Assembly (NCBI GenBank): GCA_002085385.1
Contig: NATO01000067.1
Coordinates: 1-7,470 of the forward strand
Direction of reading: 5' to 3'
Source: a candidate division Zixibacteria bacterium 4484_93
Lineage (GTDB): Bacteria; UBP14; UBA6098; 4484-93
Length of the DNA: 7,470 nucleotides
Part shown: one piece after another, positions 1-5,940 of the stretch
Layout of the letters: each line of letters begins with the position of its first letter
Numbering within the stretch: the first letter of the stretch is position 1
Position numbers and translations under genes: made by a program
The notes under the pieces: generated by a model
Databases searched by the model: none
What the model saw: the letters and a program-made list of their open reading frames with translations, nothing else
Told to the model about the DNA's origin: nothing

Positions 1-473
1 GAGATTGTATAGTGAACTTCGGCAGGTATCTCCTGCCTGAGCGAGAGGTATTCATCGAACAGCTCCTTCGCCTTCCTCGATAAAGCCTCCATCTCCGCAC
101 CACCGGGGGAACCGCTCCGCTCGATAAGAGAGAGCCGAGCCTCGAGAAAATCCTCCCTGTTCCTGAAACGCAGAACCTTCGCACGAACTATCCCCTCGAC
201 CAGAACCTTTATTCCTCCCTTCGGGAGCCTTATCACCTGCTCAATAGAGGCAACCGTCCCAAAACGGTAGAGGTCGGAACTCTTGACAGCTTCCTTCATT
301 GGGTCTTTCTGGGTCAACAGGAGCAGTTGCTTGTCCATCATAAGAGATTCCTGCAGGGCGGCAACCGAACGCTCTCTGCCAACCATCAGAGGATAAATCG
401 TGTTCGGAAAGACAACACGCTCCCTCAACGGAAGCACCGGCAATACCGTGTATATCTCTATCGTGCTCGACAT
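1..473 (-). CDS. lon: Lon ATP-dependent protease, N-terminal part (truncated by window edge)
   Basis: Translating the minus strand from the ATG at 473-471 gives 157 codons with no stop, running off the left edge. The protein opens MSSTIEIYTVLPVLPLRERV, followed by VVFPNTIYPLMVGRERSV and, near residues 75-97, YRFGTVASIEQV and LPKGGIKVLVEGIVRAKV. These match the LON substrate-binding domain at the head of bacterial Lon proteases (full length usually about 780-820 residues). The family is a cytoplasmic hexameric AAA+ serine protease that degrades misfolded and regulatory proteins. The AAA+ and Ser-Lys protease domains would lie outside the window. A short LON-domain-only protein cannot be strictly excluded, but the segment shown is typical of true Lon. 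A weak Shine-Dalgarno, AGGGTGA, lies about 5 bases before the start. The gene diverges from dnaA and shares its upstream region. Confidence 0.9.
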   Translation of the reverse strand, partial: MSSTIEIYTVLPVLPLRERVVFPNTIYPLMVGRERSVAALQESLMMDKQLLLLTQKDPMKEAVKSSDLYRFGTVASIEQVIRLPKGGIKVLVEGIVRAKVLRFRNREDFLEARLSLIERSGSPGGAEMEALSRKAKELFDEYLSLRQEIPAEVHYTI

Positions 474-590
474 TTCTTCACCCTATATTTCTCTTTATCT
501 TTCACACAACCCCCTGTCATAATTGAGAAAAAATAGCACAACTAACAATAGTTTTTTAGCAGTTTTCAGTAATTCTTTATGTTAAAAACC

Positions 591-618
591 AATATAAACT
601 TTTTTTCCTCTTTTGCAA
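591..618 (-). promoter_or_regulatory. Candidate lon promoter
   Basis: Read on the minus strand, TTGCAA (618-613, 4 of 6 to the sigma-70 -35) is followed after 16 bases by TATATT (596-591, 5 of 6 to the -10). The predicted transcript would carry a leader of about 110 bases before lon. The region is AT-rich, so chance matches are likely. No heat-shock CIRCE palindrome was seen. Confidence 0.25.
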
Positions 619-640
619 ATCCTCTCTTGACATGGACAGC

Positions 641-659
641 GATTTATTTTTATTTATAT
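641..659 (+). other. AT-rich candidate DNA-unwinding element (E. coli 13-mer-like)
   Basis: The 19-base stretch contains only one G (641) and is otherwise T and A. Its first 13 bases, GATTTATTTTTAT, agree with the E. coli 13-mer consensus GATCTNTTNTTTT at 9 of 11 defined positions. It is T-rich on the plus strand, which is opposite to the strand reading TTATNCACA in the neighbouring boxes. That is the same geometry as the single strand bound by DnaA in E. coli oriC. A GC-rich spacer (660-685) separates it from the boxes. Function is inferred. Confidence 0.45.
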
Positions 660-685
660 CGGCGGTGGGAGCAGAAGGGTTAGGG

Positions 686-717
686 TGTGTATAATCTGTT
701 GATAAGTGTGTTGATAA
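686..717 (-). promoter_or_regulatory. Cluster of three same-facing DnaA boxes
   Basis: Plus-strand TGTGTATAA at 686-694 is the complement of TTATACACA, a perfect match to TTATNCACA. TGTTGATAA at 697-705 and again at 709-717 is the complement of TTATCAACA, one mismatch. Box starts are 11 and 12 bases apart, close to one helical turn, so DnaA monomers could sit on one face. All three have the same orientation, with their 3' ends toward the AT-rich stretch at 641-659. They are likely sites for origin assembly, dnaA autoregulation, or both. Confidence 0.7.
690..695 (+). promoter_or_regulatory. Candidate dnaA -10 element overlapped by a DnaA box
   Basis: TATAAT here is a perfect sigma-70 -10 hexamer. 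No good -35 lies 16-18 bases upstream because that stretch is G-rich (661-685). The promoter would be weak or activator-dependent, and would start transcription near 702 with a leader of about 100 bases. The hexamer lies almost wholly inside the DnaA box at 686-694, so bound DnaA would be expected to block it. A perfect TTGACA at 627-632 lacks a well-placed -10 and is less convincing. Confidence 0.4.
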
Positions 718-782
718 CCCTGTAACTTCTTATGGTTTGGGCAGTTATGCCTTTTTGTTGGTCTTTAAAAACTGTTGACATT

Positions 783-791
783 TTTGGATAA
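783..791 (-). promoter_or_regulatory. Degenerate DnaA box next to the dnaA ribosome binding site
   Basis: Plus-strand TTTGGATAA is the complement of TTATCCAAA, one mismatch from TTATNCACA and the same sequence as E. coli oriC box R3. It touches the Shine-Dalgarno AAGGGAG (791-797) of dnaA. It may add to DnaA autoregulation. A single 9-mer with one mismatch is weak evidence. Confidence 0.35.
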
Positions 792-802
792 AGGGAGTTC
801 TT

Positions 803-2158
803 ATGTATGAGGATCCACAGAGGATATGGAAACATTGTTTAACCCGCTTGCAGGATAAGATAAACCCACAGAGTTTCAAAACATGGTTTTCCTGTGCTGA
901 GGTTCTCTCCGGTTCTACCGATGGGTCGCTCGTTATAAAGGTTAAGAACCTTTTCGTAGCGGAGTGGATAGAGCAACATTATCTTCCGCTGATAGCCGAG
1001 TTCGTCGGCGAGGTTGCACGGGAAGATATGAGCATCTCCTTCGCCTATCCGCTCCACGATGGGACGCTTGCCTACATCGCTCCCAGCGGTGGAAAAGAGC
1101 CGAACGATTTTAGGGGAGAGCGGGGACGGTTTTTAAATCCGAGGTTTAGGTTTGATTCCTTTGTCGTGGGGGACTTTAACAGGATGGCTCATACCGCTGC
1201 CCTCGCGGTGGCAGAGGCTCCCGGAAAGACGAAGTATAACCCGCTTTTTATCTATGGAGGAGTGGGACTCGGAAAGACCCACCTCATTCAGGCTATCGGG
1301 AACTTCATCGCAGAGGAAGAGCCGGAGAAGAAGATTATATACGCCACCAGCGAGAAGTTCACATATAACTTTATCGATGCCCTGTCCAAGAACAGGATTC
1401 AGGAATTCACAAGGGCATATCGGAGCGTTGATGTTCTTCTGATGGATGATATCCAGTTCCTCGGTGGAAAGGAGAGCACACAGAGCCAGTTTTTCCACGC
1501 GTTTAACTCTCTTTATCAGGTGAACCACCAGATAGTGCTGACCGCCGACTGCTCGCCCGAGGATATAGAGGGCCTCGAGGAAAGGCTCTTGTCCCGCTTC
1601 AAGTGGGGGCTCGTAGTGGACATAAGACCACCGGACCTCGAAAGCAGGATAGCTATACTTAAAAACAAGGCAGAGTTTGATAACCTCGATATATCCGACA
1701 ATGTAATCGAGTATATTGCCCACAACATCACATCAAATATACGGGCTTTAGAGGGTGCCCTTATCAGACTCATTGCTTATGCATCCCTGTACGGAAAAGA
1801 GATAACCGTCGACCTGTCGAGAAAGGTTCTATCCCAGGAGAAAAGGGTAAGCCATCGGGGACTCACGATAAGCGATATTCAGAAGCAGGTAGTGCGATAT
1901 TTCGACCTCCAGGAGAATAGCCTATGCGAGAAGAAGAGGACAAAGGATATTGCGTTTGCCCGCCAGCTTGCTATGTATCTCTCCCGAACCCTAACCTCAT
2001 CTTCACTCAAGAGCATTGGACTCCGCTTCGGGGGAAGAGACCACTCCACTGTTGTGCACGCATGCAACAAGGTGAAAAATTTGATAGAAAAAGACAAGAG
2101 CGTCCAGAAGATAGTGGAGGAGATAAAGAATTCTCTCACCAGTGGCTCACCAAAGTGA
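803..2158 (+). CDS. dnaA: Chromosomal replication initiator protein DnaA
   Basis: This 451-residue protein has the family's usual length and all four domains. Residues 1 to about 75 are domain I (IWKHCLTRLQDKINPQSFKTW), which self-associates and contacts helicase partners. A short linker follows (about 80-108). The AAA+ domain has Walker A GGVGLGKT (152-159), Walker B LLMDDIQF (212-219) and the arginine-finger segment LLSRFKWGL with R265. Domain IV carries the box-binding signature FGGRDHSTVVHA (409-420). DnaA-ATP assembles on DnaA boxes, opens the origin and loads the replicative helicase in the cytoplasm. The ATG at 803 is preceded by AAGGGAG (791-797) at a 5-base spacing. Box clusters flank the gene on both sides, and one overlaps a candidate -10, so autorepression is likely. 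Codons 4-5 contain the only GATC found in the window. Confidence 0.98.
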   Translation: MYEDPQRIWKHCLTRLQDKINPQSFKTWFSCAEVLSGSTDGSLVIKVKNLFVAEWIEQHYLPLIAEFVGEVAREDMSISFAYPLHDGTLAYIAPSGGKEPNDFRGERGRFLNPRFRFDSFVVGDFNRMAHTAALAVAEAPGKTKYNPLFIYGGVGLGKTHLIQAIGNFIAEEEPEKKIIYATSEKFTYNFIDALSKNRIQEFTRAYRSVDVLLMDDIQFLGGKESTQSQFFHAFNSLYQVNHQIVLTADCSPEDIEGLEERLLSRFKWGLVVDIRPPDLESRIAILKNKAEFDNLDISDNVIEYIAHNITSNIRALEGALIRLIAYASLYGKEITVDLSRKVLSQEKRVSHRGLTISDIQKQVVRYFDLQENSLCEKKRTKDIAFARQLAMYLSRTLTSSSLKSIGLRFGGRDHSTVVHACNKVKNLIEKDKSVQKIVEEIKNSLTSGSPK

Positions 2159-2177
2159 ATATGCCCTAAAAATTGTA

Positions 2178-2206
2178 TTGACTTTGCAAGGAGTTTAAAC
2201 TAAATT
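2178..2206 (+). promoter_or_regulatory. Candidate dnaN operon promoter
   Basis: TTGACT (2178-2183, 5 of 6) and TAAATT (2201-2206, 4 of 6) are separated by exactly 17 bases. This would start transcription near 2213 and give dnaN its own promoter with a leader of about 240 bases crossing the putative unwinding element. There is no terminator after dnaA, so read-through from dnaA is also possible. Confidence 0.35.
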
Positions 2207-2363
2207 ATCCCGATGTGTGAGCAACCTGTTAGTTAAATATAGAAAAGTTGTTGATTAAGGTGCATAACTCAGAGAACATAGAAACTATTACCTTGTCTCC
2301 ACCATTTATTAACAAACTTGGAACATATCTGCTTTTCGGTAATCCTTTATTATGCAAGGAGTT
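2185..2363 (+). repeat. Pair of 11-base direct repeats TGCAAGGAGTT
   Basis: TGCAAGGAGTT occurs at 2185-2195 and again at 2353-2363, with start points 168 bases apart (16 turns of B-DNA). The copies bracket the DnaA-box-like motifs of the dnaA-dnaN gap; the first overlaps the spacer of the candidate dnaN promoter. I saw no third copy. An exact 11-mer pair within 296 bases is unlikely by chance, but the role is unknown. Confidence 0.5.
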
Positions 2364-2378
2364 ATGTATATATAAACA

Positions 2379-2412
2379 CTTTCCACAACCTTTATTATTA
2401 TTACTTTTTTTA
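2379..2412 (+). promoter_or_regulatory. Candidate basal unwinding element: DnaA box plus DnaA-trio array
   Basis: CTTTCCACA (2379-2387) is followed by the short spacer ACCT and then seven consecutive triplets: TTA four times (2392-2403), CTT, TTT and TTA (2404-2412). Every triplet fits [C/T]T[A/T], which is the complement of the 3'-[G/A]A[T/A]-5' DnaA-trio known from the Bacillus subtilis origin just upstream of dnaN. The box faces the trios as box R1 faces the E. coli unwinding region. The GC cluster expected between box and trios is reduced here to two C residues. Low-complexity AT DNA could match by chance, so this is a moderately supported inference. Confidence 0.5.
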
Positions 2413-2454
2413 GTAAGAGAAAAAAAATAATAGTAAAAATAGGAGGGATAAAAG

Positions 2455-3585
2455 ATGAAGGTCAGGGTTAGTCCTATAGCATTGAAGGAATTAGTGAGTA
2501 AAGTGGGCTATGTTGTTTCATCGAGAATAACACAACCGATACTCAAGAATTTTCTTGTAGAGGCAGAGGGTTCGTCTCTTTCTTTTTATGGCAATGATGG
2601 AAATATGATGCTTCGGGGTACGATTGAGACGGTAGTCGAGGAGGAAGGAACTATTTGTGTGGATGCGAAGAAGATGACAGATATAGTTTCTGTCTATGCC
2701 CAGAGTGGCTATTCCGAGATGATGATTGAAACTACCGATGATAGGGTAATGTTTTTCAGTGAGGATATGAAACATTCCCTCGCGGGGGAACCCTCTTCCG
2801 ATTACCCTGTGCTCGATGTGGACATACCGAAAGCGGCGTCTGCAACCGTTAAGGCTGATATAATAAGGCGTGCGCTCAATCTTACGATGTATGCTGTCTC
2901 TGGTGACCTAAACAGGATATCTCTTTCTGGGGTTTTGTTCGAGTTTCTCCCTGACCAGACAAGGGTTGTGGCAAGTGATGGACATATACTCTCCTTTGTT
3001 AAGATTATCGGAGAGGAAATTCCTTATTTTGGCGAAACTGTGTCTCCCCTTATTCCGAGTAAAACCCTGATAACTCTCCTAAGGATGCTCGATGAGGAAG
3101 ATGTGCAGGTAAAGACAAAGGAGGGGAGAATAGTATTTGTTGTGGGGAACTACGCACTCGTCTCTAATCTGATATCCGAGCGGTTCCCTGCCTATGAGCA
3201 GATTATTCCAAGGGAGTCCAAGGGCGAACTTATCGTTGACAGAGAAATCTTTGTGGATGCCCTGAACGGCGTTAAAATACTCGAGAACCCGCTCACTCAT
3301 CTTGTTAAACTTGCAATCTCCGATGGGAAGATAGAGTTTTCTGCATCTGATACCCAGATATACGGTGAGGCATATCGTAGGCTCGATGCCGAATATTCGG
3401 GGGACAGTATCTGTATCGGGTTTTCGAGCGAGGCACTCCTGAAGATATTTAAGGGGTCAGACAGCGAGAAAATGAAGTTGCTCTTCAACTCCCCAAAGTC
3501 CACTGTGATGGTGCAGCCGTTTCCGAAGGAAGAAGGGTTCGACCACCTCGCCCTTATAATGCCGTCCAATATTCCCGAGGAGTAG
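2455..3585 (+). CDS. dnaN: DNA polymerase III subunit beta (sliding clamp)
   Basis: The 376-residue product has normal length for the three-domain beta clamp, which forms a ring around DNA and tethers the polymerase and its partners. Recognisable family segments include the N-terminus (KVRVSPIALKELVSKVGYVV), ASDGHILSF (173-181, equivalent to the usual ATDGHRLA) and RFPAYEQIIP (243-252, equivalent to RFPDYRRVLP). The ATG at 2455 has AGGAGGG 7 bases upstream, the strongest ribosome site in the window. The stop is followed after one base by recF. Two partner-pocket regions look unusual. Residue 178 is Ile where Arg is common, and the chain ends IMPSNIPEE instead of the usual MPMRL-type ending. 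The identity is secure; the pocket interpretation is inferred. Confidence 0.96.
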   Translation: MKVRVSPIALKELVSKVGYVVSSRITQPILKNFLVEAEGSSLSFYGNDGNMMLRGTIETVVEEEGTICVDAKKMTDIVSVYAQSGYSEMMIETTDDRVMFFSEDMKHSLAGEPSSDYPVLDVDIPKAASATVKADIIRRALNLTMYAVSGDLNRISLSGVLFEFLPDQTRVVASDGHILSFVKIIGEEIPYFGETVSPLIPSKTLITLLRMLDEEDVQVKTKEGRIVFVVGNYALVSNLISERFPAYEQIIPRESKGELIVDREIFVDALNGVKILENPLTHLVKLAISDGKIEFSASDTQIYGEAYRRLDAEYSGDSICIGFSSEALLKIFKGSDSEKMKLLFNSPKSTVMVQPFPKEEGFDHLALIMPSNIPEE

Positions 3586-3586
3586 A

Positions 3587-4699
3587 ATGTGTGTAAAGGG
3601 TGTAAGACTCTACAAATTCCGCAACTTCAGTATGGAAGAACTCGAATTCTCCGAAAAAGAAAATATAATAATCGGGGGGAATGGATTTGGAAAGAGCAAT
3701 CTGCTCGAGGGAATATATATCTGTGGCTCGGGAAGGTCATTTAGAACCAGAGCAATCTCTGAATGCATAAAATTCGGTGAAAAAACAGGAAGTGTTTCCT
3801 TGAGGCTTCAGGATTCCTCATCGATAAGGGTTGAAATCCTCTCGAACAGCGGCAAGAATATATTATATAACGAGAAAAAGCTGAAGAGAGTATCCAATCT
3901 GTTCGAGATATTAAACATCGTCTATATTGGTCCGCAGGAGATAGAATATGTCAGGGGTTCCCCGTCACTTCGCAGGGAGCTTATGGACCTTTCCATAATG
4001 CGGCAGGAACCGGGGATGTCCTCCACGATACTCAATTATGCGAGATTGGTGAAGGAGAGATATTTTCACCTCAAGAAGCTCGCATCAGGCGAGGCAGTTG
4101 GGGGAGAGGTCTATCTTGATGTTCTCGACGAGCGGATTGCTACTCTCGGGGGAAAGATTGTAAGGTCGAGGCTCGATACAATCGACAGTATAAGGGAAAA
4201 GGTAAGCGACACATACCGTAGGATAACAGGCAACGAGGATAAGGTGGAAATAACCTATCATTCTTCCTTCCCGATAAAGGATAAGGAAAAGATACCAGAG
4301 GCTATTCTTGACCATCTGCATTCTGCAAGGGAGAGGGACAAAAGATACTTTGAGACGACTGTCGGGCCACACAGGGATGACCTTATGGTTAGGCTGAATG
4401 GGTTTCCTATAAGGGAATATGGCTCCTGGGGTGAGATGAGGTCTGCCTCGTTTGCGATACTTGTCTCCCTTGCTACATCGTCGCTGGAGAAGAGAGAAAA
4501 GAGACCTGTCTTCCTCGTGGACGATGCCTTTGCTAATCTGGATGCAGCGAGGAAGAAAAACCTTGCCGCACTCATCCAGGAGAATGGACAGTTCTTCCTG
4601 ACGATAACGGAGAAGGAGGAGCTGGGAGATATATCCCCGGAGGCGTTCATATTTGAGTTAAAAAAACCAGGAAAACCCGTGAGGAGAGAGAATGGATAA
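3587..4699 (+). CDS. recF: DNA replication and repair protein RecF
   Basis: This 370-residue SMC-like ATPase helps load RecA at gaps in replicating DNA together with RecO and RecR. Walker A is GGNGFGKSN (30-38). The ABC-type signature lies at GSWGEMRS (279-286), and Walker B with the D-loop at PVFLVDDAFANLD (307-319). The N-terminal VRLYKFRNF is typical of the family. The signature has W-G-E-M where many RecF proteins have Q-G-Q-Q, and Walker B reads VDDAFANLD rather than LDDVxSELD, so it is a somewhat divergent RecF. The catalytic Lys36, Asp312 and Asp313 are retained. The ATG lies one base after the dnaN stop, with GAGGAG (3577-3582) as ribosome site inside the dnaN end, indicating co-transcription. 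The end overlaps the next gene by 8 bases. Confidence 0.95.
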   Translation: MCVKGVRLYKFRNFSMEELEFSEKENIIIGGNGFGKSNLLEGIYICGSGRSFRTRAISECIKFGEKTGSVSLRLQDSSSIRVEILSNSGKNILYNEKKLKRVSNLFEILNIVYIGPQEIEYVRGSPSLRRELMDLSIMRQEPGMSSTILNYARLVKERYFHLKKLASGEAVGGEVYLDVLDERIATLGGKIVRSRLDTIDSIREKVSDTYRRITGNEDKVEITYHSSFPIKDKEKIPEAILDHLHSARERDKRYFETTVGPHRDDLMVRLNGFPIREYGSWGEMRSASFAILVSLATSSLEKREKRPVFLVDDAFANLDAARKKNLAALIQENGQFFLTITEKEELGDISPEAFIFELKKPGKPVRRENG

Positions 4700-4976
4700 T
4701 CCGTTTGAGGGGCTTACCCCCGATGAGAAGAGTTTCGTTGAGATAGTCGTTATGCTGGAGGCTGGTGCTCTCCAAGGGCTCGGACAGCTGACGAACCCGA
4801 TAGAAGGGAAGAAAAAACTCAATCTACCGCAGGCTCGCAGAAGCATCGATGCAATTGAGATGCTGCACAGAAGATTTTCTGACGGGTTGAGCGAGAGGGA
4901 GAAGAGCTTTATCGAGGGGGTGCTCTCACAATTGAGGCTCTTGTTTATCAAGGCGAGCGAAGGTGAAAAGTCATAA
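4692..4976 (+). CDS. DUF1844 family small protein
   Basis: The 94-residue protein matches my recollection of the DUF1844 pattern. It has a helical start SFVEIVVMLEAGALQGLGQL (14-33), then NPIEGKKKLNLPQARRSID (35-53), EML (56-58), a short loop (62-66) where relatives often have KTxGN, and a final helix EREKSFIEGVLSQLRLLF (68-85). The family has no established function. Members are short, mostly helical and soluble, found in several bacterial phyla. No signal peptide or membrane segment is present. The ATG overlaps the recF end by 8 bases, with GAGGAGAGAG (4681-4690) just upstream, so translational coupling to recF is likely. The 3' end overlaps the glycosyltransferase by 14 bases. Family assignment is by eye. 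Confidence 0.8.
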   Translation: MDNPFEGLTPDEKSFVEIVVMLEAGALQGLGQLTNPIEGKKKLNLPQARRSIDAIEMLHRRFSDGLSEREKSFIEGVLSQLRLLFIKASEGEKS

Positions 4977-5940
4977 ACTCTCCGTTGTTGTGCCTGTCTA
5001 TAACGAGGAGGCAAATATCCTGCTGCTTGTCGACGAGCTGGAGAGCAGACTTGCTCCACTTGGAATACCCTATGAGATAGTTCTCGTCGACGATGGCTCG
5101 ACGGATGGCACAAAAAAGGTCGTAAATGCTCTCTCTGAAAGACATTCCGAGATTGTTCCCGTGTCATATTACCCGAACAGAGGACGCGGATATGCGATGA
5201 GGCAGGGCTTCTCTGCATCCACAGGGGATATTGTCGTTACCATCGATGCTGACCTCAGCTACTCCCCTGACCAGATAGAGCATCTTGTCCAGCCCTTGCT
5301 CGAGCGGGATGATGTGGATATTGTTGTGGGTTCACCTTATATGAAGGGTGGAGGCACAGAAAAAGTTCCGTTCTTTCGCTTGCTCGTTAGCAGGCTTGGC
5401 AATATGGTTTTAGGACTATCGTTCAAAGGGAATATACATACATTTACAGGGATTTTTCGCTCATATAGAAAGAAGGTTCTTGATTCCCTTCTGCTCGAGT
5501 CGGATGGCAAGGACATACATCTTGAGATACTCTCGAAGGCTTTAGCCTGCGGCTATCGGGTAGTCGAGGTGCCGGCGGTTCTGCGGGGCAGGAAGAAAGG
5601 CAAGTCGAAGTTCAGGATTGGCTCGACAACTCGCTCGCATCTTGTATTCTCAATGATAGAAAGACCTGCCCTTATATTCGGGTTTATCGGTTTGTTCATA
5701 CTTCTTCTCGGGCTCGGTGTCGGAATATACCTTTATGTTCTCTTCAGGCAGGGGGCGTTGAACCCCGAAAGGCCGCTTGTGAATCTCACTATCATCCTCC
5801 TTTTGGCAGGGTTCCAGATTCTCTCGCTCGGCTTCCTGGGTGTGCAGATGGTGATTCTACGGAAAGAGCTCTTTAAGGTGCAGTGGCAGAATCGGCTGCT
5901 CGAGAAGAGGCTTGAGGAACGCCAGAATGCCAAGGAATAG
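4963..5940 (+). CDS. Family 2 glycosyltransferase, DPM1/ArnC-like, with two C-terminal membrane segments
   Basis: The 325-residue protein begins LSVVVPVYNEE (6-16), the classic GT-A nucleotide-sugar fold. It has VDDGS (42-46) and the metal-binding DAD motif with Asp95 and Asp97. Family relatives transfer a sugar from a nucleotide donor to a polyprenyl phosphate or a lipid-linked acceptor at the inner face of the membrane. Two hydrophobic segments near 236-261 and 273-299 anchor the C-terminus, followed by a charged tail (QNRLLEKRLEERQ) that may form a short coiled coil. The GTG start at 4963 is chosen because the fold begins 6 residues later, no upstream alternative fits, and AAGGCGAG (4950-4957) precedes it. 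It overlaps DUF1844 by 14 bases. Donor and acceptor cannot be told from sequence. Confidence 0.88.
   Translation: MKSHKLSVVVPVYNEEANILLLVDELESRLAPLGIPYEIVLVDDGSTDGTKKVVNALSERHSEIVPVSYYPNRGRGYAMRQGFSASTGDIVVTIDADLSYSPDQIEHLVQPLLERDDVDIVVGSPYMKGGGTEKVPFFRLLVSRLGNMVLGLSFKGNIHTFTGIFRSYRKKVLDSLLLESDGKDIHLEILSKALACGYRVVEVPAVLRGRKKGKSKFRIGSTTRSHLVFSMIERPALIFGFIGLFILLLGLGVGIYLYVLFRQGALNPERPLVNLTIILLLAGFQILSLGFLGVQMVILRKELFKVQWQNRLLEKRLEERQNAKE

Larger units (their letters stand above)
474..802. other. Intergenic region between lon and dnaA, candidate upstream half of oriC
   Basis: No gene is supported in these 329 bases. The left part (about 480-660) is AT-rich with long T runs. A G-rich block (661-685) follows, then a cluster of DnaA-box-like 9-mers (686-717), and finally the dnaA leader. 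The order AT-rich stretch, GC block, same-facing DnaA boxes is that of E. coli oriC around box R1. Position next to dnaA is the most common site of bacterial origins. Origin function is inferred, not shown. Confidence 0.6.
2159..2454. other. Intergenic region between dnaA and dnaN, candidate downstream half of oriC
   Basis: No gene is supported in these 296 very AT-rich bases. Besides the candidate promoter near the left end there are several DnaA-box-like 9-mers. TGTTGATTA (2249-2257) is one mismatch from the TGTTGATAA boxes upstream of dnaA. GGTGCATAA (2259-2267) is one mismatch from the complement of TTATNCACA. TTATTAACA (2306-2314) is one mismatch from TTATCAACA. CTTTCCACA (2379-2387) is one mismatch from the TTTTCCACA form. 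The last is followed by a run of T-rich triplets. The right end carries the strong dnaN Shine-Dalgarno AGGAGGG (2441-2447). A 60-codon TTG-started frame here (2248-2430) is not credible. Confidence 0.55.

Noticed and set aside
327..536. 69-codon plus-strand frame opposite lon
   Set aside because: It lies antisense to a clear Lon N-terminus and has a shadow-like Arg- and His-rich composition.
540..557. Small hairpin AACTA-ACAA-TAGTT with a T run
   Set aside because: Only five weak base pairs; it could occur by chance in this AT-rich gap.
627..632. Perfect TTGACA upstream of the AT tract
   Set aside because: No hexamer better than TATTTA at 18 bases; not strong enough for a separate promoter call, though it remains an alternative dnaA promoter.
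775..780. Perfect TTGACA just before dnaA
   Set aside because: A -10 at normal spacing would fall on the dnaA start codon, leaving no ribosome site in the transcript.
1133..1723. 196-codon minus-strand frame inside dnaA
   Set aside because: Antisense to the AAA+ domain of DnaA; its length comes from codon bias in dnaA.
2248..2430. 60-codon frame starting TTG between dnaA and dnaN
   Set aside because: No ribosome site, low-complexity Leu-rich tail created by the AT-rich box-trio region, and no resemblance to a protein family.
4658..5218. 186-codon minus-strand frame across recF, DUF1844 and the GT2 gene
   Set aside because: It opposes three supported genes and shows no domain.
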